A stretch of 64,000 bases of DNA, from NCBI RefSeq assembly GCF_900116015.1, contig NZ_FOYH01000009.1, positions 62,001 to 126,000 of the forward strand, read 5' to 3'. Of this stretch, positions 46,444-57,532 are shown piece after piece (position 1 is the stretch's first letter; every line of letters starts with the position of its first letter). Under the pieces are notes generated by a model. The model was not told the DNA's origin, searched no databases, and was given only the letters and a program-made list of their open reading frames with translations. A program made the position numbers and the translations under genes. The stretch is from Enterobacter sp. kpr-6 (lineage in GTDB: Bacteria; Pseudomonadota; Gammaproteobacteria; Enterobacterales; Enterobacteriaceae).

Positions 46444-46742
46444 GAGAGGTAATCAGTGTCTCCGTGCGTAACCGGCAAAACCAGTAATTCAGGCGTTTGA
46501 TAAGGGTGGTGAGACTTCAGACAGGCAAGCAGCGCGTCCTGATGCGTAAGGTCGCTTTTGAGCAGCATCTGGACTTCATACTCCTGCTCCAGCTTGCCTT
46601 CCCAGTAATACAGCGAGGTCGCGCCCGGCAGGATGGTCACGCAGGCTGCAAGTTTATCAGCCAGCACTTTGGCCGCCAGATCCTGGGCGGTGGCTTCATC
46701 CGGGGCGGTACAGAGCACAACAACGGCGTCAGGCGTGTTCAT
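46419..46742 (-). CDS. cutA: divalent-cation tolerance protein CutA
   Basis: A 107-residue protein nearly identical to E. coli CutA over its length ([61 protein letters not shown]). CutA is a trimeric, PII-like cytoplasmic protein linked to copper tolerance, with an unclear mechanism. I chose the ATG at 46742 ([11 protein letters not shown]), since the conserved fold starts there. It overlaps the start of dsbD by 25 nt. Confidence 0.93.
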   Translation of the reverse strand: MNTPDAVVVLCTAPDEATAQDLAAKVLADKLAACVTILPGATSLYYWEGKLEQEYEVQMLLKSDLTHQDALLACLKSHHPYQTPELLVLPVTHGDTDYLSWLNASLR

Positions 46743-46835
46743 CGTCAATCTCGACTCGGCGAAAACAGCCACTATAGCACGCGTCCGGGCGGGGGTTCAT
46801 GCAACGGGCCGCGAGCGGCCCGATTTTAAGCAGAT

Positions 46836-48137
46836 TTACAACAGTACGCCGCCGAAGATAAAGCCCAGGATCACGCACAGCGCAATGGCAATGACGCCGG
46901 GAACCAGGAAGGCGTGGTTGAACACATATTTGCCGATACGCGTTGAACCGGTGTCATCCATTTCCACCGCTGCCAGCAGCGTCGGATAGGTGGGCAGCAC
47001 GAACAGCGCAGAGACGGCGGCAAAAGAAGCCACTGCCGTCAGCGGGCTGACGCCCAGCAGCAGGGCCGCAGGCATCAGCGCTTTGGTGGTCGCCGCCTGG
47101 GAGTAAAGCAGCGTGGCGGCAAAGAACAGTACCACTGCCAGCAGCCACGGATAGTTATTCAGCAGATCGCCCGCCACCGTCTGAATATCCTGAATGTGGT
47201 TTTTAACAAAGGTGTCGCCAAGCCAGGCCACGCCCAGCACGCAGATACAGGCGCTCATCCCGGATTTAAAGGTGCCGGCGTTGAGGATCTCCCCGGTATC
47301 CACTTTACAGGTCAGGCAGATCAGCGTGGCGATGGTCAGCATAAAGACCACAATCGCTTCGTTACGCGGCAGCACCGGATCGGTGATCAGGCCGACAGTA
47401 GGGCTGATGGCTGTTGCATAGACCATCACCGCCACGATGCCGATTAAAAACAGCACTACCGAACGTTTGGCGTGCGGCTTGAGCTTGAACACCTGGCTGC
47501 CGCGCAGTTTCACTTCGCCTTTCGCCAGACGCTCCTGATAAACCGGATCGTCTTTCAGTTCGCAGCCGAGGAAGTTACACACGATGGCGGTGAGCATCAC
47601 GGCGATAAGCGTTGTCGGAATACAGATCGCCAGCAGCGTCAGGTAGCTCACTCCCAGCGGCTCCAGAATACCGGCGAAGAACACCACGGCAGCGGAAATG
47701 GGCGAGGCGGTAATCGCAATTTGTGACGCGACCACTGCAATGGAGAGTGGGCGCGACGGGCGAATACCCTGTTCTTTTGCCACCTCGGTGATCACCGGCA
47801 GCGTGGAGAACGCCGTGTGCCCGGTGCCTGCCAGAATGGTCATAAACCAGGTCACCAGCGGGGCGAGAAAGGTGATGTATTTCGGATGGCGGCGCAGCAT
47901 GCGCTCCGCGAGGCTGACGAGGAAATCCATCCCGCCCGCCACCTGCATGGCCGCGATCGCGGCGATAACCGCCATGATGATTTCAATAACGTCAAAGGGG
48001 ATCGCGCCGGGTTTGATTTGAAAAAAGAGCGTCAGGACGAGTACGCCAAACCCACCGGCAAAACCGATGCCGATGCCGCCGAGCCGGGCACCCAGATAAA
48101 TAGCCAGCAGGACGATAACGAGTTCTGCACCAAACAT
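46836..48137 (-). CDS. dcuA: anaerobic C4-dicarboxylate transporter DcuA
   Basis: A 433-residue inner-membrane exchanger matching E. coli DcuA in length and sequence (MFGAELVIVLLAIYLGARLGGIG; GTGHTAFSTLPVITEVAKEQGIRPSRPLSIAVVAS). It exchanges aspartate, fumarate and malate for succinate. It lies 109 bp downstream of aspA on the same strand with a strong terminator between, as in E. coli, where some readthrough links the two genes. Confidence 0.96.
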   Translation of the reverse strand: MFGAELVIVLLAIYLGARLGGIGIGFAGGFGVLVLTLFFQIKPGAIPFDVIEIIMAVIAAIAAMQVAGGMDFLVSLAERMLRRHPKYITFLAPLVTWFMTILAGTGHTAFSTLPVITEVAKEQGIRPSRPLSIAVVASQIAITASPISAAVVFFAGILEPLGVSYLTLLAICIPTTLIAVMLTAIVCNFLGCELKDDPVYQERLAKGEVKLRGSQVFKLKPHAKRSVVLFLIGIVAVMVYATAISPTVGLITDPVLPRNEAIVVFMLTIATLICLTCKVDTGEILNAGTFKSGMSACICVLGVAWLGDTFVKNHIQDIQTVAGDLLNNYPWLLAVVLFFAATLLYSQAATTKALMPAALLLGVSPLTAVASFAAVSALFVLPTYPTLLAAVEMDDTGSTRIGKYVFNHAFLVPGVIAIALCVILGFIFGGVLL

Positions 48138-48202
48138 AAGAGCCTTCCTTGTTTATTAACAAGTTGATATTGGATTGTTGTATTTTAGTAACGCATATAA
48201 AC

Positions 48203-48232
48203 AAAAAGGCACGTCATCTGACGTGCCTTTGT
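48203..48232 (-). terminator. aspA terminator
   Basis: The 12-bp stem AAAGGCACGTCA/TGACGTGCCTTT with a 2-nt loop is followed on the minus strand by TTTG. It lies 14 nt past the aspA stop codon. Confidence 0.88.
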
Positions 48233-48246
48233 TTTAGTGGAGCAAT

Positions 48247-49683
48247 TTATTGCTCGCTTTCATCGGTGTACCGTTTCGCCTTGTACGCCGGATGCATCAG
48301 GTTTTGCGCCGAGAAGATATCATCCAGCTCCGCTTCTGTCAGCAGGCCGCGCTCCAGCACGACTTCGCGTACGCTCTTGCCGGTTTCGGCGCAAATCTTG
48401 CCGACGATATCGCCATTGTGATGGCCGATAAACGGATTGAGGTAGGTCACGATGCCGATGGAGTTGTACACGTAGCTTTCGCACACCGCTTTGTTGGCGG
48501 TAATGCCGTTAACGCATTTTTCCAGCAGGTTGTAGCAGGCGTTGGTCAGAATGTGGATGGATTCAAACATCGCCTGACCAATCACCGGTTCCATCACGTT
48601 AAGCTGCAACTGGCCCGCTTCAGAGGCCATGGTCACGGTGATGTCGTTGCCGATCACTTTAAAGCACACCTGGTTAACCACTTCCGGGATAACCGGGTTC
48701 ACTTTGGCTGGCATGATGGATGAGCCCGCCTGCAGTTCCGGCAGGTTGATTTCATTCAGACCGGCGCGCGGGCCAGACGAGAGCAGGCGCAGGTCGTTAC
48801 AGATTTTAGAGAGCTTGACGGCCAGACGCTTCAGGGAGCTGTGCACCATGACATATGCGCCGCAGTCGGAGGTGGCTTCAATCAAGTCTTCCGCCGGAAC
48901 GACCGCCAGGTTGCTCACTTCTGCCAGCTTTTGCACTGCCAGCTGCTGATAGCCGTCCGGGGTATTTAAGCGCGTGCCGATGGCGGTTGCGCCAAGGTTC
49001 ACTTCCAGCAGCAGTTCAGCGGTACGCAGCAGGTTTTTGGTTTCTTCATTCAGCAGTACGTTAAAGGCATGGAATTCCTGACCGAGGGTCATCGGCACCG
49101 CGTCCTGCAACTGCGTGCGGCCCATTTTCAGAATGTCCTGGAACTCTACCGCTTTGTTCTGGAAACCTTCGCCTAACTGATGGATAGCGTCGATCAGTTT
49201 CACAATAGAGGCATACACCGCGATGCGGAAACCGGTCGGGTAGGCGTCGTTGGTGGACTGGCATTTGTTGACGTGATCGTTCGGGTTGAGGAACTGGTAC
49301 TCACCTTTCTGGTGGCCCATCAGCTCAAGGCCAATGTTCGCCAGCACTTCGTTGGTATTCATGTTGACGGATGTGCCCGCGCCGCCCTGATAGACGTCGA
49401 CCGGGAACTGATCCATGCATTTGCCGTTATTCAGGACTTCATCACATGCGGCGATGATGACATTAGCCACGCTTTTAGGAATGGTTTGCAGCTCTTTGTT
49501 AGCCATCGCTGCGGCTTTCTTGACCATCACCATTCCGCGTACAAACTCAGGGATATCGCTGATTTTGTTATTGCTAATGTAAAAGTTTTCAATCGCTCTC
49601 AGAGTGTGAACACCATAGTAGGCATCCGCTGGAACTTCCCTGGTACCCAACAAATCTTCTTCGATACGAATGTTGTTTAACAT
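48247..49683 (-). CDS. aspA: aspartate ammonia-lyase
   Basis: A 478-residue enzyme, the exact length of E. coli AspA, which converts aspartate to fumarate and ammonia. It carries the fumarase/aspartase signature [11 protein letters not shown] (near residue 318), with the catalytic serine in the flexible loop, and the substrate motifs [14 protein letters not shown] and [11 protein letters not shown] chose the ATG at 49683 ([13 protein letters not shown]). A 15-codon open extension upstream is not conserved. A CRP-like site lies about 190 bp upstream. With DcuA it supplies fumarate for anaerobic respiration. Confidence 0.97.
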   Translation of the reverse strand: MLNNIRIEEDLLGTREVPADAYYGVHTLRAIENFYISNNKISDIPEFVRGMVMVKKAAAMANKELQTIPKSVANVIIAACDEVLNNGKCMDQFPVDVYQGGAGTSVNMNTNEVLANIGLELMGHQKGEYQFLNPNDHVNKCQSTNDAYPTGFRIAVYASIVKLIDAIHQLGEGFQNKAVEFQDILKMGRTQLQDAVPMTLGQEFHAFNVLLNEETKNLLRTAELLLEVNLGATAIGTRLNTPDGYQQLAVQKLAEVSNLAVVPAEDLIEATSDCGAYVMVHSSLKRLAVKLSKICNDLRLLSSGPRAGLNEINLPELQAGSSIMPAKVNPVIPEVVNQVCFKVIGNDITVTMASEAGQLQLNVMEPVIGQAMFESIHILTNACYNLLEKCVNGITANKAVCESYVYNSIGIVTYLNPFIGHHNGDIVGKICAETGKSVREVVLERGLLTEAELDDIFSAQNLMHPAYKAKRYTDESEQ

Positions 49684-50021
49684 GTGAACCTTCTTAATTA
49701 AAGCTGCCAATGAATGCACCAAACACACAGTAGATCTGTGGTTATGTGTGTTTACTGACCGACGATTATTTCCTTAATCAGCCACGTAACCGGGATCATA
49801 TGCTGATGATAGCGAAATGCCGTAATCTGGATCACTTATTATCTTAGCTGCTGCATTAGTTTTATTGATTTGTGAAATACATCACCGGATGAATGATTCC
49901 TGAAAAATAGTCGCCTGCTCCGATTGATTTTTGCCAGGCTGACACCATCTCAGGATCACGCGTGTCGAAAAATGATACCCACAGCGGTCAGAAATCCGCT
50001 GGTTACTAACAGGAGAAGCCA
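49684..50021. promoter_or_regulatory. aspA/fxsA divergent intergenic region
   Basis: A 338-bp gap holding the promoters of aspA (minus) and fxsA (plus), including the CRP-like site at 49871. The stretch 49820-49900 is AT-rich. I see no gene in it. Confidence 0.5.
49871..49886. promoter_or_regulatory. CRP-like site upstream of aspA
   Basis: TGTGAAATACATCACC has the CRP form TGTGA-N6-TCACA with one mismatch. aspA is CRP-activated in E. coli. Confidence 0.6.
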
Positions 50022-50489
50022 GTGCGCTGGATACCGTTAATTGCTGTTTTTTTATATGTTTACATTGAAATATCGATTTTTATCCAGGTCGCCCATATCT
50101 TCGGCGTCCTGCTGACGCTGGTGCTGGTGATATTCACTTCGGTTATTGGTATGTCGCTGGTGCGCAACCAGGGCTTTAAGAATCTCATGCTGATGCAGCA
50201 GAAAATGGCGGCGGGTGAAAGCCCGGCGGCAGAGATGATCAAAAGCGTGTCGCTGATTATTGCCGGGCTGTTACTGCTGTTACCGGGCTTTTTTACCGAC
50301 TTCCTTGGCCTGCTGTTACTGCTGCCGCCGGTGCAAAAGCTGCTGACCGTGCGCCTGATGCCGCATCTGCGCTTTTCCCGGATGCCGGGTGGTGGATTCA
50401 GCGCCGGAACCCAGGGCGGTCAGACTTTTGACGGGGAATACCAGCGCAAAGACGATCAGCGCGACCGCCTCGATCATAAAGACGATTAA
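50022..50489 (+). CDS. fxsA: membrane protein FxsA
   Basis: A 155-residue inner-membrane protein matching E. coli FxsA, which when overproduced suppresses exclusion of phage T7 by the F plasmid. It has hydrophobic segments at the N-terminus (LIAVFLYVYIEISIFIQVAHIFGVLLTLVLVIFTSVIG) and around residues 75-103, then a charged cytoplasmic tail ending in Asp/Arg/Lys repeats. The start is GTG at 50022 with AGGAGA upstream. An intrinsic terminator follows. Confidence 0.9.
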   Translation: MRWIPLIAVFLYVYIEISIFIQVAHIFGVLLTLVLVIFTSVIGMSLVRNQGFKNLMLMQQKMAAGESPAAEMIKSVSLIIAGLLLLLPGFFTDFLGLLLLLPPVQKLLTVRLMPHLRFSRMPGGGFSAGTQGGQTFDGEYQRKDDQRDRLDHKDD

Positions 50490-50495
50490 TCTCTC

Positions 50496-50519
50496 AAGGC
50501 CGGGTACTCCGGCCTTTTT
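50496..50519 (+). terminator. fxsA terminator
   Basis: The 8-bp stem AAGGCCGG/CCGGCCTT with a 5-nt loop runs into TTTTT. It overlaps the 3' end of convergent yjeH. Confidence 0.85.
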
Positions 50520-51756
50520 AATTCACGCGGCGTTTCGGTAAAAACAGCCACAGCGCCGCCAGCATGATGATGGCGTAGAGACTTTTCCAGCCCACCATCG
50601 CCAGCAATAACAGACAGAGCACCCCGCCCACCGCCGCCAGCGCGCGGTAACGCCCCTTCAGTAACCGGCAGCCCGCCAGCATACACAGCAGATAAATCAT
50701 GATGAAAATGCCGTTGGCATAAATGATGAGCGCGTCCAGATTGATATCCAGCATATAAATGCACAGCGTACTGACCACGCAGCAGGCGAGCACAGCGAAA
50801 AGCGCGTTGCGCGGGATGTGGCGCGGCGAGAGACGGGCGAGGCGGCTTTCCGGCAGATACTGCGCCTGCGACCAGACCAGCCGGGAAAAGCTCTGGATAT
50901 AAATGTTCAGGCTGGCAAAGCAGGCGAGATAACCAATCACGCAGGCCACCCACAGCGCTTTTACCCCAAACAGTTGCACAACGATATCCGGGAGCGACGT
51001 GGCAGCGGCACGGTCGGCGCTGTAAGCATTAAAATGCAGTACCAGCACGGTACAGGCCCAGTACACGGTACCTGCCAGCAGCAGGCCAATCATCAGGGCG
51101 CGCGGAAAATCGCGTTCCGGCTGTTTGAACTCAGACGCCAGATGCGCAAAGGCTTCCAGACCGACAAAACACCAGAACATCACGGAAAGTGCGGCGAAAA
51201 GCTGTGAAGAGTCGACATCGGTGAGCGCCGGGAAGGGGATCGCTGTGAGGGTAATATCGCCCACCAGCCAGATAGCGGCGATAAGGGCGACGATTAAAAT
51301 GGCGACCAGAGTTTGCAGATTGGCGCTGGAGCGTGCGCCGCGCGAGCCAATCCAGCCGATGATCCCCAGTGTGCCAAGCTCGGCCAGCAAAAGTTGTTCA
51401 TCGTGCCAGCCAAACAGCGACTGACCAAAACCGGTGGCAATGTGCAGGGCCGCAGGTAACCCAACCGGAATGACCGATAAAAACAGCCAGCCGGTGACCC
51501 GCTCAAGCCGCTTACCAAACGCCAGCCCGACGAAGTGCGCCACGCCGCCCGCGCTGGGGAAATGGCGGCCCAGCAGGGCAAAAACAATAGCGACGGGGAA
51601 AACCAGAATAATCAGCGCAGGCCAGGCCCACAGGCTGTTATTGCCCGCGACCAGCGCCGCCAGAGCCGGAACGGCAAATACGCCGGTGCCTAATAACGAC
51701 GTGGACAGCAAGCCCACTCCCTGAGCTAACCCCAGCTCTTGTTTCAATCCGCTCAT
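50518..51756 (-). CDS. yjeH: L-methionine/branched-chain amino acid exporter YjeH
   Basis: A 412-residue APC-superfamily transporter with about twelve membrane segments, matching E. coli YjeH, which exports methionine and branched-chain amino acids. The N-terminal GLLSTSLLGTGVFAVPALAA holds the conserved APC substrate loop. It is divergent from groES; the 240-bp gap holds the heat-shock promoter of groESL. Confidence 0.92.
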   Translation of the reverse strand: MSGLKQELGLAQGVGLLSTSLLGTGVFAVPALAALVAGNNSLWAWPALIILVFPVAIVFALLGRHFPSAGGVAHFVGLAFGKRLERVTGWLFLSVIPVGLPAALHIATGFGQSLFGWHDEQLLLAELGTLGIIGWIGSRGARSSANLQTLVAILIVALIAAIWLVGDITLTAIPFPALTDVDSSQLFAALSVMFWCFVGLEAFAHLASEFKQPERDFPRALMIGLLLAGTVYWACTVLVLHFNAYSADRAAATSLPDIVVQLFGVKALWVACVIGYLACFASLNIYIQSFSRLVWSQAQYLPESRLARLSPRHIPRNALFAVLACCVVSTLCIYMLDINLDALIIYANGIFIMIYLLCMLAGCRLLKGRYRALAAVGGVLCLLLLAMVGWKSLYAIIMLAALWLFLPKRRVN

Positions 51757-51883
51757 TGTTTTTTCTCACCGCGTCAAAGAGCACGGAGGATAGCATAACC
51801 GCCTCTGCCATTGCGGTCGGGTTCCCCCCTCACTTCTGGCAGGGAGACGATTTTGTACCTTGGGCAAAATTTTTTTTCCGATC

Positions 51884-51916
51884 CCCCCTTGAAGGGTTAT
51901 CGATATACCCCCATCT
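51884..51916 (+). promoter_or_regulatory. sigma-32 heat-shock promoter of groESL
   Basis: The -35 element CCCCCTTGAA (CTTGAA at 51888-51893) and the -10 element CCCCAT (51909-51914), with a 15-bp gap, match the sigma-32 consensus and the known groE promoter. Confidence 0.88.
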
Positions 51917-51995
51917 CTGACGTCACCAGCCGGGAACCACCAAAAAACCGGCGTCATCGATAACCGATACTGACTTTCTCAAAGGAGAGCTATCA

Positions 51996-52289
51996 ATGAG
52001 TATTCGTCCATTGCATGACCGTGTCATCGTCAAGCGTAAAGAAGTTGAGTCCAAATCCGCGGGCGGCATCGTACTGACCGGAAGTGCTGCGGGTAAATCT
52101 ACTCGTGGCGAAATCATCGCTGTTGGTAAAGGCCGCATCCTGGAAAACGGTAGCGTACAGCCGCTGGACGTGAAAGTGGGCGATATCGTCATTTTCAACG
52201 ACGGCTACGGTGTGAAGTCTGAAAAGATCGACGATCAAGAAGTGCTGATCATGTCCGAAAGCGACATTCTGGCAATTGTTGAAGCGTAA
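51996..52289 (+). CDS. groES: co-chaperonin GroES
   Basis: A 97-residue protein, the standard GroES length. It forms the heptameric lid on GroEL. The start [14 protein letters not shown], the mobile loop [19 protein letters not shown] (about residues 17-35) and the beta-hairpin dome are all visible. AAAGGAG precedes the ATG. It is co-transcribed with groEL from a sigma-32 promoter; the gap to groEL is 43 bp. Confidence 0.98.
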   Translation: MSIRPLHDRVIVKRKEVESKSAGGIVLTGSAAGKSTRGEIIAVGKGRILENGSVQPLDVKVGDIVIFNDGYGVKSEKIDDQEVLIMSESDILAIVEA

Positions 52290-52305
52290 TCCACGCGCGA
52301 ACTGA

Positions 52306-53979
<1,674 letters not shown>

Positions 53980-54034
53980 TTGCCCTGCGTCCAGCATTCT
54001 GAATGATTTGGACGCACACCTCGCATAAATGAAC

Positions 54035-54066
54035 AAACCCCTGGGCAGAAATGTCCGGGGGTTTTT
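54035..54066 (+). terminator. groESL terminator
   Basis: A G/C-rich stem (AAACCCCTGGGCA against TGTCCGGGGGTTT, one mismatch region, GAAA loop) is followed by TTTTTC. Confidence 0.85.
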
Positions 54067-54139
54067 CTTTTGGTCATCTTTTTAGTATAAGGTTTAGACA
54101 CGGACAGCTTTTGTCGGGTTGATTAAAACGAGGAATAAA

Positions 54140-54493
54140 ATGCGCGTTATCGTTGGTGCAGGGATTGTCGGGGCAGCGCTGCTGCTGGCTGGGTGTAGCG
54201 CCAGTAATGAACTGACCTCTGGCGGGCAAAACGTCCGCTTTGTGGAAGATAAGCCGAGTGCGGATTGCCGCTTGATTGGCACCGCCACCGGTAAGCAAAG
54301 TAACTGGCTTTCCGGTCAACATGGCGAAGAGGGCGGTTCAATGCGTGGGGCAGCAAATGCGCTGCGTAATGAGGCGGCAAATATGGGCGGCAACGTGATT
54401 TATAGCGTCAGCAGTCCGACGCAGGGCTTTATGTCGAGCTTTGTCCCGACCGCCAGCGAAATGACCGGCCAGGTTTATAATTGCCCGAACTGA
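54140..54493 (+). CDS. yjeI: YjeI lipoprotein
   Basis: A 117-residue protein with a lipoprotein signal (MRVIVGAGIVGAALLLAGC, lipid-bearing Cys19) and a small DUF4156-type domain ending VYNCPN, matching E. coli YjeI in length and place. Its role is unknown. I chose the ATG at 54140 because the signal starts there and AGGA lies 7 nt upstream. Confidence 0.9.
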   Translation: MRVIVGAGIVGAALLLAGCSASNELTSGGQNVRFVEDKPSADCRLIGTATGKQSNWLSGQHGEEGGSMRGAANALRNEAANMGGNVIYSVSSPTQGFMSSFVPTASEMTGQVYNCPN

Positions 54494-54510
54494 TTGTCGG
54501 GCAAAGACAA

Positions 54511-54533
54511 GTGAACCCCCTCGCGGGGTTCAC
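54511..54533. terminator. hairpin between convergent yjeI and yjeJ
   Basis: The 9-bp stem GTGAACCCC/GGGGTTCAC with a 5-nt loop lies 18 nt past yjeI and 6 nt from the yjeJ 3' end. It has no T-run. Confidence 0.5.
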
Positions 54534-54538
54534 TGCTA

Positions 54539-55396
54539 TCAGGCAGCGGATTGCTCAGATTGATGACGCAGACTATGCACCGCATGCAGGCACTGATCCT
54601 GCGTCAGCGTTACGGGTTTATCAGCGACCAGCGTTCTGACCAACACCTTACAAGGTATATTCTCCAGTTTGCGCAGACGATTGCTGTAACGCAGAAGGCG
54701 TTTCGCAATGCTTTGTGCTTCTTTTGAATTTGAAGGGGCGCGTGTTTTAATCACCGTGCCGCAGGCTTGCTCCTCTCCCTGCTCATTTTTATACAGATAC
54801 ACCAGCGTCAGATAATAATTAAACAGCGCGTGTTTCCATTCCGGATGCTGATAAGTATCAAATTCCAGTTGACCTTTATCTTTGCAATCGACGTCATACA
54901 GCGGCAGAAAATCCAGAATTGAAGACACGCTGTCTAAAATAGCGCGCAGTCCGGCGTTATTCATCGCCAGAATAATCACATTTACCAGCAGGCGCATTTG
55001 CGTATCATTGATGAGTAAGGTGACGGTATCACCCCCGTTAAGAGACAACTCAAGCGTCACGCTGTCAGCGGCATTGTGGGTTAAGGTTACGCGCTCCACA
55101 CGCTGGCGCACATCCGCATTTTTTAATTCATCTTCCATCATGACTGGCGCATTTTGCTGCAATTTTTTTTCAGCCGATTCAGTGGCTTTATCAAAATTTT
55201 TGCGCGCGCTGTCGCTGAGTAAACTTTTCATATGCAAACGTTGCTCAATACTGAGCAGGAGATCTTTTAAAGATAATAAAGGGAAGAACAGTAAATTTTC
55301 TTTTTTCTTGTCGTGCTTAATTTTTAAAGCCAGTGCAATAAATTGATTATTATGACGAATAACACCAGTGTTCATTCCATGAATAGTTAAGGGCAT
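54539..55396 (-). CDS. yjeJ: YjeJ, uncharacterised protein
   Basis: A 285-residue soluble protein at the place of E. coli yjeJ, between yjeI and epmB, with about the same length. It has no signal peptide and no known catalytic motif. The middle holds a charged, probably helical stretch (SARKNFDKATESAEKKLQQN), and the rest is a mixed fold. Its role is unknown. I chose the ATG at 55396 (MPLTIHGMNTG), which has GGA about 9 nt upstream; a TTG seven codons further up is less likely. The 5' region is AT-rich compared with its neighbours. Confidence 0.8.
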   Translation of the reverse strand: MPLTIHGMNTGVIRHNNQFIALALKIKHDKKKENLLFFPLLSLKDLLLSIEQRLHMKSLLSDSARKNFDKATESAEKKLQQNAPVMMEDELKNADVRQRVERVTLTHNAADSVTLELSLNGGDTVTLLINDTQMRLLVNVIILAMNNAGLRAILDSVSSILDFLPLYDVDCKDKGQLEFDTYQHPEWKHALFNYYLTLVYLYKNEQGEEQACGTVIKTRAPSNSKEAQSIAKRLLRYSNRLRKLENIPCKVLVRTLVADKPVTLTQDQCLHAVHSLRHQSEQSAA

Positions 55397-55505
55397 TTTA
55401 ATATTCCATGATTGCAAAAGATAAATATATTCCGGGCTATGAAACGTCAGGGCGTTTCGCCATTACGGAGAGGAAACCGGGGCAGTATAAAGTGAGATGA
55501 GGGGC

Positions 55506-55531
55506 AAAAAAGAGTCCGAAAACGGACTCTT
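55506..55531 (-). terminator. epmB terminator
   Basis: On the minus strand the 9-bp stem AAGAGTCCG/CGGACTCTT with loop TTTT is followed by a run of T. Confidence 0.88.
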
Positions 55532-55540
55532 AAAAAAGGG

Positions 55541-56569
55541 TTATTGCTGACGTAACTGTAAATCCAGCGGCGTTTTGCTCGGCTCTCCGCCGATTTCACG
55601 GGCCAGACGCGGCACCATATAACCGGATACCAGCGTCAGCAGCTCACGCACGATTTCCCGCGCCTCATCGTCGCTCACCATAAAGTGCGCCGCGCCCTGC
55701 ACTTTATCCAGCACGTGCAGGTAATAAGGCATGACGCCCGCATCAAACAGCGCATTGCTTAAGTCCGCCAGCGTGTGAGCGTTATCGTTAACACCGCGCA
55801 GTAACACGCTCTGGTTGAGCAGCGTCACGCCCGCCTGTCGCAGAGCGGTCATCGCCTGGCGAAATGCCTCGTCGATCTCGTTGGCGTGATTGATGTGGTT
55901 AACCAGCAAAATTTGCAGCGTGGAGCGGGCAAAACGCGCTGTTAATGCCTCAGTAATGCGCGCCGGGATCACAACAGGCAAGCGGCTGTGAATGCGCAGA
56001 CGCTTGATGTGCGGAATAGACTCAAGCTGTGTGACCAGCCAGTCAATCTCATGATCTTTCGCCATCAGCGGATCGCCGCCGGAGAAAATGATCTCATCAA
56101 GCTCCGGATGCTGAGAAATATAGTCAATCGCCGCCTGCCAGTTGCGTTTATTGCCCTGATTATCGCTATAGGGGAAGTGGCGGCGGAAACAATAACGACA
56201 ATTTACTGCACAGCCGCCTTTCACCAACAGCAGCGCCCGGTTACGGTATTTATGCAGCAATCCCGGCACCACGCTGTGCTGTTCATCGAGCGGATCGGTG
56301 CTGAAACCGGGGGCAGCGACGAACTCCTCCTGTGAGGTAAGTACCTGTCTTAAAAGAGGATCGTGCGGATTGCCTTTTTCCATACGGGCTGCAAACGCGC
56401 GGGGAACCCGCAGGGCAAACAGTTTTCTTGCGTCACGTCCGGCGAGCAAATTTTCATCAGCGTCTACATTTAAAAGACGCAGGAGTTCATCCGGGCTGGT
56501 GATTACATCTGCAAGTTGTAATAACCAATCTTCTCTGGATGGGGTATTTAGGGTTACAATATGCGCCAT
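55541..56569 (-). CDS. epmB: EF-P beta-lysylation protein EpmB (lysine 2,3-aminomutase family)
   Basis: A 342-residue radical SAM enzyme. The iron-sulfur cysteines are C120, C124 and C127 (GGCAVNCRYCFRRHFPY), followed by the GGDPLM SAM-binding motif near residue 165. EpmB turns (S)-alpha-lysine into (R)-beta-lysine, which EpmA attaches to K34 of elongation factor P. It is divergent from efp across 41 bp, as in E. coli, so the modifying enzyme and its target share a regulatory region. Confidence 0.96.
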   Translation of the reverse strand: MAHIVTLNTPSREDWLLQLADVITSPDELLRLLNVDADENLLAGRDARKLFALRVPRAFAARMEKGNPHDPLLRQVLTSQEEFVAAPGFSTDPLDEQHSVVPGLLHKYRNRALLLVKGGCAVNCRYCFRRHFPYSDNQGNKRNWQAAIDYISQHPELDEIIFSGGDPLMAKDHEIDWLVTQLESIPHIKRLRIHSRLPVVIPARITEALTARFARSTLQILLVNHINHANEIDEAFRQAMTALRQAGVTLLNQSVLLRGVNDNAHTLADLSNALFDAGVMPYYLHVLDKVQGAAHFMVSDDEAREIVRELLTLVSGYMVPRLAREIGGEPSKTPLDLQLRQQ

Positions 56570-56610
56570 TTTGTGGCTTAGCTACCAGTTAACATTTTTC
56601 AGAGGGCCTT

Positions 56611-57177
56611 ATGGCAACGTACTATAGCAACGATTTTCGTGCTGGTCTTAAAATCATGATGGACGGCGAACCGTACGCGGTTGAAGCCAGCGAATTCGTT
56701 AAACCAGGTAAAGGCCAGGCATTTGCGCGCGTTAAACTGCGTCGCCTGCTGACCGGTACCCGCGTTGAGAAGACATTCAAATCCACTGACTCTGCCGAAG
56801 GCGCAGATGTTGTCGATATGAACCTGACCTTCCTGTACAACGACGGCGAATTCTACCATTTCATGAACAACGAAACTTTCGAGCAGCTCGCTGCTGACGA
56901 GAAAGCCGTTGGTGATAACGCGAAATGGCTGCTGGATCAGGCTGAGTGCATCGTGACCCTGTGGAACGGCCAGCCTATCGCTGTGACCCCGCCGAACTTC
57001 GTTGAGCTGGAAATCGTTGAAACCGATCCAGGTCTGAAAGGCGATACCGCAGGTACCGGCGGCAAACCAGCAACCCTGACCACTGGCGCTGTGGTGAAAG
57101 TACCGCTGTTCGTACAGATTGGCGAAGTGATCAAAGTTGACACCCGCTCTGGCGAATACGTATCCCGCGTTAAGTAA
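56611..57177 (+). CDS. efp: elongation factor P
   Basis: A 188-residue translation factor, standard length, that rescues ribosomes stalled at polyproline stretches. Three domains are present. The modified lysine is K34 in the loop [10 protein letters not shown]. The C-terminal OB domain ends SGEYVSRVK. It is coded divergently from epmB. The autotransporter in this window, with its long VTPP linker, is the kind of protein whose translation EF-P assists. A strong hairpin follows the stop codon. Confidence 0.98.
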   Translation: MATYYSNDFRAGLKIMMDGEPYAVEASEFVKPGKGQAFARVKLRRLLTGTRVEKTFKSTDSAEGADVVDMNLTFLYNDGEFYHFMNNETFEQLAADEKAVGDNAKWLLDQAECIVTLWNGQPIAVTPPNFVELEIVETDPGLKGDTAGTGGKPATLTTGAVVKVPLFVQIGEVIKVDTRSGEYVSRVK

Positions 57178-57187
57178 TTGACGTAAG

Positions 57188-57215
57188 GTATTCAGCGGCG
57201 CAGGCCGCTGAATAC
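57188..57215 (+). terminator. efp terminator hairpin
   Basis: The 12-bp perfect stem GTATTCAGCGGC/GCCGCTGAATAC with loop GCAG lies 10 nt past efp. Only a short ATTT follows. Confidence 0.7.
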
Positions 57216-57293
57216 ATTTCCAGCCCGTTTTATCCCCGCTATTTGCCAGCAACTTCAATTGTTCCTAAAAACCTTCCTTTCCCGTGATTTTGT

Positions 57294-57303
57294 CTATGCT
57301 TAA
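57294..57303 (+). promoter_or_regulatory. RpoS-type -10 element of ecnB
   Basis: CTATGCTTAA fits the sigma-S extended -10 form CTATACTTAA and lies about 40 nt upstream of ecnB, which is RpoS-dependent in E. coli. Confidence 0.6.
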
Positions 57304-57344
57304 GTGGCTATACACAAATAACATTGGTTATAAAGGAAGATATT

Positions 57345-57491
57345 ATGGTTAAGAAAACAATTGCAGCGATCTTTTCTGTTCTGGTGCTTTCTTCAGTCTT
57401 AACAGCCTGTAACACCACGCGTGGCGTGGGCGAAGACATCTCTGATGGCGGCAGCGCTATTTCAGGTGCAGCGACCAAAGCACAGAACTAA
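57345..57491 (+). CDS. ecnB: entericidin B lipoprotein
   Basis: A 48-residue lipoprotein: signal [22 protein letters not shown] with a lipobox at Cys22, then the mature peptide [26 protein letters not shown] in outline, which matches EcnB. Entericidin B is a small membrane lipoprotein reported to promote lysis in stationary phase. AAGGAAGA precedes the ATG. In E. coli the antidote-like ecnA lies between efp and ecnB; here the gap holds only the efp terminator and the promoter, and no ecnA frame is present. Confidence 0.92.
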   Translation: MVKKTIAAIFSVLVLSSVLTACNTTRGVGEDISDGGSAISGAATKAQN

Positions 57492-57497
57492 TGCAGG

Positions 57498-57532
57498 CGG
57501 TACGGCTGCGCGCCGTACCGTTAACTTCTTTC
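57498..57532 (+). terminator. ecnB terminator
   Basis: The 8-bp stem CGGTACGG/CCGTACCG with a 7-nt loop is followed by TTAACTTCTTTCT. Confidence 0.65.

Noticed and set aside
57216..57344. A possible ecnA gene between efp and ecnB.
   Set aside because: No frame with a lipoprotein signal and the conserved GFGED-type core is present, and the space is taken by a hairpin and an RpoS-type promoter.
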